Of a DNA stretch of 64,000 bases, positions 1-7,330 are shown piece after piece (position 1 is the first letter of the stretch; each line of letters starts with the position of its first letter). Origin of the DNA: an uncultured Bacteroidales bacterium (lineage in GTDB: Bacteria > Bacteroidota > Bacteroidia > Bacteroidales > Paludibacteraceae). A model generated the notes under the pieces. It was not told the DNA's origin. It saw only the letters and a program-made list of their open reading frames with translations, and made no database searches. Both the position numbers and the translations under genes were made by a program. Location: assembly GCA_902774185.1 (NCBI GenBank), contig CACYHE010000018.1, positions 1 to 64,000 on the forward strand, written 5' to 3'.

Positions 1-1
1 A

Positions 2-166
2 CATTACCGTGCTGACATCCGTTCAAAGAAGGAATTCGCCTTCCATTTTAACGGTGCTTTTAACGAGATGCAATCGCTCATGAGCGACTATAGCGAAATC
101 TTACCTATACTACAAAAGGATTTTCCTCTACAAGAAAAACAACATAAACCCATTGGTTTTGCTTAA
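2..166 (+). CDS. C-terminal end of an unidentified protein (partial)
   Basis: An open frame enters from the left edge and ends at TAA 164-166, giving 54 residues that finish in KPIGFA. It has no stop inside and runs into the window, so it is the tail of a longer gene. The fragment is polar, with no membrane segment and no motif I recognise. The lipoprotein gene follows 12 bp later on the same strand, so the two could be co-transcribed. No function is proposed. The reading frame is the only evidence. Confidence 0.5.
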   Translation, partial: HYRADIRSKKEFAFHFNGAFNEMQSLMSDYSEILPILQKDFPLQEKQHKPIGFA

Positions 167-178
167 ATAATTACAACT

Positions 179-919
179 ATGAAACCTATTATCTCTTTTG
201 CACTCGCTGCAGTGCTCACAATCACGTTCTCTTCGTGTACAACACACCAAGACAATAACCAGACCGGGTTCTTGCAACAATCAGGTTGGAGTGTTAATGC
301 CGAAAAACACCTTCCACAAGTAGGATGGAATGTTGATACACTATGCTCATATACTTGCAAAGACGGTCACAGTCGTCTTTTCGTGGATGTTTTCTATCAT
401 GTAGCTGATTCTTATTATGAGGAATATCATGGACTCTATGCCGTTGATGATCTTCCCAGAGACACTACCTACATCCAGTTGAAATACCCAAGGTATGAAG
501 ACGAAGAAGACTTCTTCTCCTATATTGGAGGCATACCTAATTACATTCTTTATTATCCGGGGCATGATAATAAATCCCTATATGTCGTCACGCGAGCGAA
601 CGCAAATAGCAATGGGTGGACTACGGAATATCAGTTGTTTATTGTCAATTGCGAGACGCTAGAAGCAAAATATATTTGTGATTTTGCCGCAATTGCCACA
701 ACTGATGAGGGCTTTAGAATAGCTGTCACAAGACTGACAAACGATGATACTGCCACCTGTACTGCTGATGAAATATGGGTAATGCATGATGAATACTTGG
801 ATTGGAATGGAAAAGTTACGCATGTAGATACGGCTGAATACGACTATGAGATAATGAATAAAAAATACTTGCGTGGAGAATACACCTACGTAAAAGGCTT
901 CTATGGAGTAATATTATAA
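179..919 (+). CDS. Small lipoprotein of unknown function
   Basis: This encodes 246 residues. The N-terminus has a basic MKP start, a hydrophobic stretch and a lipobox ending in SSC (Cys near residue 20), so it should be a lipoprotein exported by Sec and anchored by signal peptidase II. The mature part is rich in Asp, Glu and Tyr and looks like a soluble beta-rich domain. I recognise no catalytic motif or family. It starts 12 bp after the preceding stop and ends 14 bp before a truncated mreB reading frame, so it sits at a degraded junction. The base composition is lower in GC than the polysaccharide loci further right. Confidence 0.7.
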   Translation: MKPIISFALAAVLTITFSSCTTHQDNNQTGFLQQSGWSVNAEKHLPQVGWNVDTLCSYTCKDGHSRLFVDVFYHVADSYYEEYHGLYAVDDLPRDTTYIQLKYPRYEDEEDFFSYIGGIPNYILYYPGHDNKSLYVVTRANANSNGWTTEYQLFIVNCETLEAKYICDFAAIATTDEGFRIAVTRLTNDDTATCTADEIWVMHDEYLDWNGKVTHVDTAEYDYEIMNKKYLRGEYTYVKGFYGVIL

Positions 920-933
920 ATAACTATACAACT

Positions 934-1146
934 ATGTTCACACAAAATATTGCCATTGACCTTGGCACCGCCAACACGATTATTATCGTGGATGGCCAGA
1001 TTGTAGTCGACGAACCCTCGGTAGTCGCCATCCGTCGCAAGGACGAGACGATGGTGGCCGTCGGTCGTGAGTTGTGCGCGCCAGGCTTCTCGCCATCGGC
1101 TACGCTGGACTGTCTCTTTGGGTGTCAAGGTGCGCTGGTAAAGTGA
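934..1146 (+). pseudogene. Truncated mreB (N-terminal fragment of rod-shape actin homologue)
   Basis: The first 45 or so of 70 residues match the start of MreB, the bacterial actin that guides cell-wall synthesis: a short FTQNIA strand, the phosphate-1 loop DLGTANT, then [10 protein letters not shown] and a VAVGRE segment. Bacteroidales MreB is about 340 residues. Here the resemblance stops near residue 48 and a non-MreB tail leads to a stop at 1146. Phosphate-2, the adenosine-binding region and all of domain II are missing, so it cannot be a working filament protein. It is most likely a partial duplicate left by a rearrangement, with the true mreB elsewhere in the genome. Confidence 0.75.
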
Positions 1147-1181
1147 CCAAGTAATTAAGTACCAAGTACAAAGAAACAAAT

Positions 1182-1212
1182 CGGGCGGCTCAAAGAATGA
1201 GTCGCCCGTGTG
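1182..1212 (+). terminator. Hairpin after the mreB fragment
   Basis: CGGGCGGCTCA (1182-1192) pairs with TGAGTCGCCCG (1198-1208) at 10 of 11 positions around a 5-base loop, and a T-rich run follows. A partly degenerate copy of the left arm and loop recurs at 1723-1745. Confidence 0.5.
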
Positions 1213-1215
1213 TTT

Positions 1216-1527
1216 TTATGATTGTAAGCCTTTTTGCAAGAATTGGAAAAGACCGATGTACATTATGCCATTTTCATCCGTCCAGGGAGCTATGTCATCA
1301 CCTACGATAACCACCTTCCGAAAACTGTCATCTATCCGTTTCAGAGATTGCAGTTCCTGTTCTTGTTTAACCTCATCGTCTATCCGGTATGCCGATTGAA
1401 TGTAATACTTCTCTTGACCGTTTGTTGCAATAAAATCCACTTCATACTGCGTTTGTTGCTGCTTGCCGTCTTTCATCTCACGCACTACCATAACACCCAC
1501 ATCCACCAGATACCCGAAAATCCGCAA
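1216..1527 (-). pseudogene. C-terminal remnant of a DUF4143-type AAA ATPase
   Basis: About 103 residues resemble the end of the large Bacteroidales family of ATP-binding proteins that carry a C-terminal DUF4143 nuclease-like domain. Visible family features are a GYxVDVGVM strand, then EVDFIATNG (the E-x-D-F core of a PD-(D/E)xK-like fold), then YYIQSAYRI and the end strand GIMYIGLFQFL. Full-length members have about 380-430 residues and a Walker A motif. Nothing of the ATPase domain remains upstream. The similarity breaks near 1527, right where two direct repeats begin. It should be non-functional. Confidence 0.65.
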
Positions 1528-1962
1528 ATGGTTATCCGTATTTTAGTGCAAATTTGCATTAAATAACGGTTTTTAGAGCTGTTTATTCGTATATTAGTGC
1601 AAATCTGCATTAAATTACGGTTAGAAATCTTCATCCTCCGCGGAGAGAAAGTATATACTGTCCAAGGACAGGTTGTCAAATAAATTTGACATTTAAGATT
1701 TAAAATTTGTGAATTAATCACACGGGCGGCTCAAGGTAATGAGTCACCTTGTCAGCCAATCTTGCAGTTCCTCTCCCGTCTGACCACCAAAAAATCTGCC
1801 ACTAAAACGGGGTTTTAACGGGGTTTTGTCCTACTTAAGTCATTATTTTAACTATGAAAATCACTTTCGGGACTTTTTCCTTTCGCAGGGAAGAATAAGA
1901 ATAGACAACAGATTGTATGTAAATTCGTCCAAAATGAGCGATTTTTCTGTATGTACCAATTA
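1528..1962. other. Non-coding stretch with degenerate repeats
   Basis: I see no gene here. Besides the 35-bp repeats it holds a second copy (1723-1745) of the CGGGCGGCTCA hairpin arm, a doubled AACGGGGTTTT at 1807-1827, and a stutter of ATTATCA units at 1956-1985 just beyond the 3' end of the GH97 pseudogene. Confidence 0.5.
1537..1622. repeat. Two direct repeats of 35 bp
   Basis: Copies at 1537-1571 and 1588-1622 share the core TTAGTGCAAAT(T/C)TGCATTAAA(T/A)(A/T)ACGG, 51 bp apart start to start. They adjoin the break in the DUF4143 remnant. The core is close to a palindrome (TGCAAATTTGCA). Similar words occur at 4021-4059, 34430-34450 and 34728-34762. Confidence 0.6.
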
Positions 1963-3952
1963 TCAATTATCAATTATCAATTCAATAGCAAAACCGCCAC
2001 CGCGACACATGTGTATGCGGAGCGTGTCATACGTGCACAGCGTGCGTTCCTCAATGAGGTAATCATATGGATTGGTTTGCCAATCTGCATGCTCACCATC
2101 GCGATAAATAGTAGCGGTATATTGCCTTTCGCCCAAGAAATCAAGTGGAATCTCTACCTCACGTGTTTCATCGCCGTTGATACCTCCGATATACCAGTTA
2201 TCCGTACTGCGCTCTTGACGGGCGAAGACACAGAACGCACCGATTTGTCCATCTACTAATAAGGATCGTTCCCAATCGCACGGAACATGTTCGATGAAAC
2301 GAAAAGCATCCGGATGTTTTAGGTAGTTCTCCGGCAGGTCACATGCCATCTGCAGCGGACTATAGATGCAAACGAACAAACCTAACTGATTGGTAAGTGT
2401 ACTATGCACGCGTGCCGGGCATGGAGGGGTTCTCAAACGCGAACACACCGGGCGTGAAATCCACCGGACCTGCCATGATACGGGTGAAAGGAAGAATTGT
2501 CACATGGTTACACGGATTACCGCCATCCTGACTCCACGCGTTCCATTCCTGCCCACGTACACCCTCTTGCGTCATGAGGTTAGGATAGGTGCGTTGCAAG
2601 CCTGTCGGCATGACCGGTTCATGATTATCAATCGCTATTTGGTACTTAGCCGCCGTCTCGATCACTTTGCGATAGTGCCGCACACCCGACTGACCTTTGT
2701 TCCTTTGTAACCCGTCTAACGTACGGATAATGGGCGATACATACCCGGTCTTGATGGCATGGATACCATGCTGTTGATGATAGGCGTATGCTGCTTCTAA
2801 CTGCTCTTCGTAATCGATTGCGTTACCACCTGTCTCGTTATGACCGATGATTTGTACACCCAAGTCTTTCGATAGCCGGCTTAGATAATCCATATCCCAG
2901 TCGTCATAGGGTTCGGTGAAAGAGAAGTGTTCCCACGTTTCCCAACCTTTGTTCCACCCTTCCGCTAACACGGCCTCTATGCCATGCGCCTTTGCAAATC
3001 GCATATACCGCTCCATGTTCACCGTCGTGGCGCCGTGAATAGGACCCTGTTCCCAGGTCATGGATTTCATGTGCATACCCCACCAGATACCGATAAACTT
3101 CATCGGCTTGATCCATGACGGGTCTTCTATTTGACAGGGTTCGTTCAGGTTTAGCATAATACGACTGGCTGTCATTTGTCTTAGATCATCTGCCAGGATT
3201 ACAAACCGCCAAGGCGATGAGAAAGGAACAGGCTCATAAGCTTTCACCGGAATCTCTTTTCCGTCCTCCAACCAAGGAGTGAGATACGTGCACATAGCGC
3301 CATCCTTTATATACAGGTTTTGCGCAGGATAATCATATAAGGCTGCTTCATGCATCAAAGCATAACCGCCGTTTTTCAGTTCTATGGTTATCGGAGAGCA
3401 AAGTGTGTCTTGTTTCTCGGACAACGGAGCCTTCGTCCAGATACCTTCGTAATACTCCGTGCGCCAAGGAATGGACCATGCCTCATGATCGGCTGTAAAG
3501 CGGTATTCCGTCACCTCATCGGTAATGGTTAGCTGTTTGGCCTCCTGTTCGGGAAAAACATAACGGAAAGCGATCCCGTCGTCAAAAACGCGAAAAACAA
3601 GATGCATTTGAATACCACTGTGGTGAGCCAACTTGACAGTCAGTTCATTATGGTGGTCAGCAATCAAACGTTCTTCGCCCCATACGGTCTCCCATGTTGA
3701 GGAATGACCAATCTTCTTGGTCTCGGTAATTTCAAATCCCTCTGTCAAGTCTTGTTCGGCCGTTTTGAAACCTAAACCGGACCAATGGATAATAGTGTCG
3801 TTGAATTGAACGACACAAAACTGGGGATTACCTTGTTCTCCTAAACGGAAATGAACTTGACATTGTCCGTTTGGCGAAGCCACTTCTTGCGTTTTTGTAC
3901 TACATGCTGCTGTCAGCAGGATGATCGGGATGAGAAAGTAGATACGTTTCAT
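1963..3952 (-). pseudogene. Frameshifted SusB-like GH97 alpha-glucosidase
   Basis: This is a second copy of the GH97 gene at 16105-18105, read in two frames. The first frame starts at ATG 3952 (MKRIYF, lipobox TAAC) and carries the inverting-type GH97 signature: HNETGG, then DNHEP and GQEWNAW with the two Glu 24 residues apart, as in SusB. It runs to a TAG near 2410. The second frame continues with VHSTLTNQL to the normal C-terminal domain and a stop at 1963. Comparison with the intact paralogue (GTRVHATLCNQL) shows that two bases of a GTGTG run are missing near 2411-2420. With them restored the protein would have normal length. Decay, a reversible dinucleotide slip or a sequencing error would all fit. 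Its promoter lies in a duplicated divergent block. Confidence 0.85.
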
Positions 3953-3970
3953 AGGTATTATGTTGTAAAT

Positions 3971-4206
3971 TTCGGCTGCAAAGGTACGAATATTTTCCGA
4001 AATATGCAAATAGTTATTACAAATTTTATACTAATTTGCACTAAATTGCGGTTATTTCATCATATACTTGACTAATTATAATCCCCTTGAAATCACTATT
4101 AACCTCTATTTCCTGAGTTGTGCTTTTTTGTTCTTTAAAAAAACAAAATGTGGAAAAATAAAAATTTTTCTTGCATATATCAAAAAAAAACTGTACCTTT
4201 GCAGCG
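3971..4206. promoter_or_regulatory. Divergent promoter block, copy 1 of a duplicated segment
   Basis: Minus-strand promoter for the GH97 gene: TTG (4007-4009 complement), 20 bp, TACCTTTG (3979-3986 complement). Plus-strand promoter for the ATPase gene: TTG 4171-4173, 20 bp, TACCTTTG 4194-4201. Bases 3971-4069 are identical to 39035-39133, and 4114-4206 nearly match 39134-39227. Copy 1 has 44 extra bases in between (4070-4113). Confidence 0.8.
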
Positions 4207-4251
4207 GATTTGAAATTTTGTAATTTACAAAAATGTAAAAAGTAAAAATAT

Positions 4252-5562
4252 ATGAAGTTCTACGGCAGGAATCAGGAGATAGAGCGGTTGTTGCAATTAG
4301 ACCGTCAATCGGAGCAAACGGCAGTGTTTACACTGCTCATTGGTCGCAGACGTACCGGCAAGACCACGCTGGTCAAACAAGCTTTTGCAGATAAGCCGAT
4401 GCTCTATTTCTTTGTGTCTCAGAAATCGGAACAGTTGCTTTGCCAAGAGTTGCAGCAAACGGTGGAAGCCGTTTTAGGGTTGCACTTGTACGGACGTGCA
4501 AACAAGTTTGCGGATATATTGCGCGAGTTGATGATCTACAGCGAACAAAATCATGTAACATTTATGGTGGATGAGTTCCAACGTTTGTACGACATCAATC
4601 CTGCCATCTTGTCCGAGATACAAGACGTATGGGACAGCCACAAGAACCAAGCGCACATGCACTTGATCGCGTGCGGTTCTGTCTATTCGATGATGCTGAA
4701 GATTTTCCGCGACAAGAAACAACCTTTGTTCGGTAGAGCGACAGCAGAAATCCGGTTGCAACCTTTCTCCACGGCTTTACTCAAGCAGATTTTGTCGGAT
4801 TATAATCCCGATTATACATCAGATGACTTGCTGGCACTATATACCATTAGCGGCGGTGTAGCAAAATACGTAGAGCTACTCATGGACGCGCACGCGATAA
4901 GTAAGGATCAGATGATTGATGCCGTGTGCCAAAACGGTTCGGTGTTCCTCAACGAGGGTACGGAACTGCTGGTTGGTGAATTCGGCAAACGCTATCAGGT
5001 GTATTTCAGTATTATGCAACTGATTGCCAACAGCATGACCACGCAATCGCAGATTGACAGCGTCATCGGTGGTAATAACGGAAGATACTTGGCTACGTTG
5101 GAAGAGGAATATAACCTTATTCAGAAGGTGCGACCGATGTTTGCCAAACCTAACTCGCAAGGTATCAAGTTCGCTTTGTATGATAATTTCCTGACGTTCT
5201 GGTTCCGTTTCATAGAATCTAACCGCTCGATTGTCGAGATGGGCAAGTCGGAGTTGCTCAAAGAGACGATCAACAAAGGCTACGACCAGTTCAGCGGTTT
5301 GATGTTGGAGCGTTATTTCCGGCAGTTATACGCAGAGAAAGAGCGTGTGACGGAAGTAGGACATTGGTGGGACAAGAGCGGAGAGAACGAGATAGACTTA
5401 ATTGCTATTGAGAAATTGGACAAACGTGTGACGATAGGCGAAGTGAAACGCAATGAGAAGAAAATCAGTATGCAGACATTGGAAGAAAAGTTTGTGAACA
5501 TCCGTTCTCATTTCCGCGGCTATCAGATAAATTTTGTTGCATTGAGTTTAGGCGATCTGTAA
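4252..5562 (+). CDS. ATPase_2-family ATP-binding protein with C-terminal DUF234 domain
   Basis: This encodes 436 residues with no signal peptide, so it is cytoplasmic. Walker A is GRRRTGKT at residues 31-38 and Walker B is the FMVDEF strand near residue 103. This is the ATPase_2 type of STAND/AAA-like NTPase common in archaea and Bacteroidetes. The last 90 residues hold ENEIDLIAI followed by IGEVKRN, the E-x-D and E-x-K pattern of the PD-(D/E)xK-like DUF234 domain. The length is normal for the family. The biological role is not established for such proteins; nuclease-linked defence or mobile-element functions are suggested but unproven. The gene has its own promoter (4171-4201) and ends at a clear hairpin. 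It is unrelated to the sugar genes around it. Confidence 0.85.
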   Translation: MKFYGRNQEIERLLQLDRQSEQTAVFTLLIGRRRTGKTTLVKQAFADKPMLYFFVSQKSEQLLCQELQQTVEAVLGLHLYGRANKFADILRELMIYSEQNHVTFMVDEFQRLYDINPAILSEIQDVWDSHKNQAHMHLIACGSVYSMMLKIFRDKKQPLFGRATAEIRLQPFSTALLKQILSDYNPDYTSDDLLALYTISGGVAKYVELLMDAHAISKDQMIDAVCQNGSVFLNEGTELLVGEFGKRYQVYFSIMQLIANSMTTQSQIDSVIGGNNGRYLATLEEEYNLIQKVRPMFAKPNSQGIKFALYDNFLTFWFRFIESNRSIVEMGKSELLKETINKGYDQFSGLMLERYFRQLYAEKERVTEVGHWWDKSGENEIDLIAIEKLDKRVTIGEVKRNEKKISMQTLEEKFVNIRSHFRGYQINFVALSLGDL

Positions 5563-5596
5563 CTATTAGCACACATTTCGTAAATTCATCCGGCAT

Positions 5597-5623
5597 AGCA
5601 CAATCGCAAGGTTGTGCTTTTTT
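5597..5623 (+). terminator. Rho-independent terminator of the ATPase gene
   Basis: AGCACAA (5597-5603) and TTGTGCT (5612-5618) form a perfect 7-bp stem, and a run of T follows. Confidence 0.8.
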
Positions 5624-5720
5624 GTCTGTTATCGGATTTTTTATCGGTACTTTTGTCGTACTTTTTTTTGTATGTGCAGTATGTGTTAATGTGCTGAATG
5701 ATTAGTTATCGGTCTAAGTT

Positions 5721-5760
5721 CAAAGAAAAATCGCTCATTGATTTGAGCGATTTTTCTTTG
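5721..5760 (-). terminator. Perfect 17-bp inverted repeat closing the regulator gene
   Basis: CAAAGAAAAATCGCTCA (5721-5737) and its exact complement at 5744-5760 flank a 6-base loop. A and T tracts on both sides would let it work in either direction. It lies 4 bp after the stop of the minus-strand regulator. Confidence 0.85.
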
Positions 5761-5764
5761 TCTA

Positions 5765-7324
5765 TTAGAAACTTTGAATGTTCATCACTGCCTGGTAGAA
5801 GGCATCATTATCCAGATTGGAACGGTTGCGAACACGGGTCTTGTAGGTATATACGGTATTGATGGAGTAATCCAGCACCTTACTGATTTGATCGTTGTCG
5901 TTTATCCCAAGCCGAATGAGCGCGAAGATTCGCAGTTCGGTAGAAAGCAATTCATTGCCCTTGACGCTTAACTCTTCGCCTTCCCGCAAGAGGGCATTGA
6001 AATCCCGGATAAAGTTCGGGAAGATATGCAGGAAGGATTGGTCGAACTGCTTGTAAAAATCTCTTCTGCAATTGTGGGCATCTATATAATGGGGAATAAT
6101 CACCAGTTCATCCGTCCGTTTCTCTTGTGCTTTGCGGCGGACAAACCGTTCATAACGTTCCAACCGGCTTATGAGATCGGACATACTGCAGCACGAAGAA
6201 CCGATATACTCTTCTTTGATACGATTGGTCTCAAGCAGTTTTTCGTTCATACTCTGAATGGTGCTCTGTGCCTTTCGGATAGCCCGCATGCGGTTGATCA
6301 GTATAATCAGCATAATGAGCAGCACTGCCAGTAGGACATAGAGCATGGTGGACTGAATCGCTATGCGGTGGTTCGTATGTTCGAGGGTAAGCAGCTGTTC
6401 CTGCTCGATGATCGGCAAGATACGTCCAACGGATAGCTGTCTGTGTCTTGCGTTATAGTACTCCGCATCGTCCATTGCCATCCGGATATAATAGGCAGCA
6501 TGCTGCAGGTCACCTTCTTGGTACAGCCTTTGTGCCACAAGCGCCAAGGCAATCGTCTCCTTTGTAGAGCTACGCAGATCGCTGATGGCTGCTTGTATAA
6601 GATACGAATCGGCAATCTCCGTCTGACCCATCAGCGTATAGGCATGTGCAATACTCGAGTATGCGATCGCTTTTTCGTGCTCGGTGATCGTGGAGCATGC
6701 GAGTGCCAATTTAAACTGCTCTATGGCACGCGCATAATCGTTCATCTTGACTTTATACAGGGCAGACGTACTCCAATAAAGCACGGTGTCTGAAGGTGCA
6801 ATAAGTTCCAGTGCTTTCTCGCTCAGCGCATTACCCTCTGCTATGTAAACATAACTGAGGTCACCGTGTACATAATCCGCCATGTCGTATTTCAGACGCG
6901 CGTAATTGGTGTAGTAGTAGATACGGTCTTTCGTGCTTAGTCTGGCAGGATCAATGTGATTAAAGACCTCCAGGGACTCATGGAACAGACCGGAACTAAG
7001 ATAGATGAAGGCACGCCTCAGTTCCGTCTTGGCTTGAAAATCCGGATGACCTAACAGCCTTGCCTCATCGATCATCTTGTTGACGAAACTGAATGCGGTG
7101 TCGTAGTTGAAAGATTGATACTCCTCGAAGAGCAACACATATTTGTCGTATGTGCTGATGGATGTGTTCTGTTCTATCTCCTGAATGCGCAGATGTTTCT
7201 GACGGTCGTATTCCGCCTTTTGTTGCAATTCCTGATCAAGTTGGGTGATCTCCGTGGCTTGCATGCCAAAAACCATTGGGCATAGCGCGCATAGGACTCC
7301 AAACAATAGATGACGATAAGACAT
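5765..7324 (-). CDS. TPR-containing membrane regulator with C-terminal HTH (DUF6377-like)
   Basis: This encodes 519 residues. A signal peptide (about 1-24) is followed by roughly 280 residues of helical pairs with TPR spacing. A membrane segment (LYVLLAVLLIMLIILI, near 330-345) comes next, then a coiled linker. The C-terminal domain ends in a LuxR-like helix-turn-helix (ELRIFALIRLGI, then ISKVLDYSINTVYTYKTRVRNRS-type spacing). This is the layout of Bacteroidetes DUF6377 proteins, which are taken to be membrane-bound transcription regulators sensing something in the periplasm. It lies 6 bp after the GH87 gene on the same strand, so the two are co-transcribed and the regulator probably controls this glucan locus, in a role like that of SusR. 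The ligand is unknown. Confidence 0.8.
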   Translation of the reverse strand: MSYRHLLFGVLCALCPMVFGMQATEITQLDQELQQKAEYDRQKHLRIQEIEQNTSISTYDKYVLLFEEYQSFNYDTAFSFVNKMIDEARLLGHPDFQAKTELRRAFIYLSSGLFHESLEVFNHIDPARLSTKDRIYYYTNYARLKYDMADYVHGDLSYVYIAEGNALSEKALELIAPSDTVLYWSTSALYKVKMNDYARAIEQFKLALACSTITEHEKAIAYSSIAHAYTLMGQTEIADSYLIQAAISDLRSSTKETIALALVAQRLYQEGDLQHAAYYIRMAMDDAEYYNARHRQLSVGRILPIIEQEQLLTLEHTNHRIAIQSTMLYVLLAVLLIMLIILINRMRAIRKAQSTIQSMNEKLLETNRIKEEYIGSSCCSMSDLISRLERYERFVRRKAQEKRTDELVIIPHYIDAHNCRRDFYKQFDQSFLHIFPNFIRDFNALLREGEELSVKGNELLSTELRIFALIRLGINDNDQISKVLDYSINTVYTYKTRVRNRSNLDNDAFYQAVMNIQSF

Positions 7325-7330
7325 AGTGCG

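Noticed and set aside
934..1146. Functional MreB
   Set aside because: Only the first 45-48 residues match; the rest of the ATPase fold is missing.
2395..2440. Programmed frameshift in the GH97 gene
   Set aside because: There is no slippery heptamer or following pseudoknot, and the intact paralogue needs no shift; a 2-base loss explains it.
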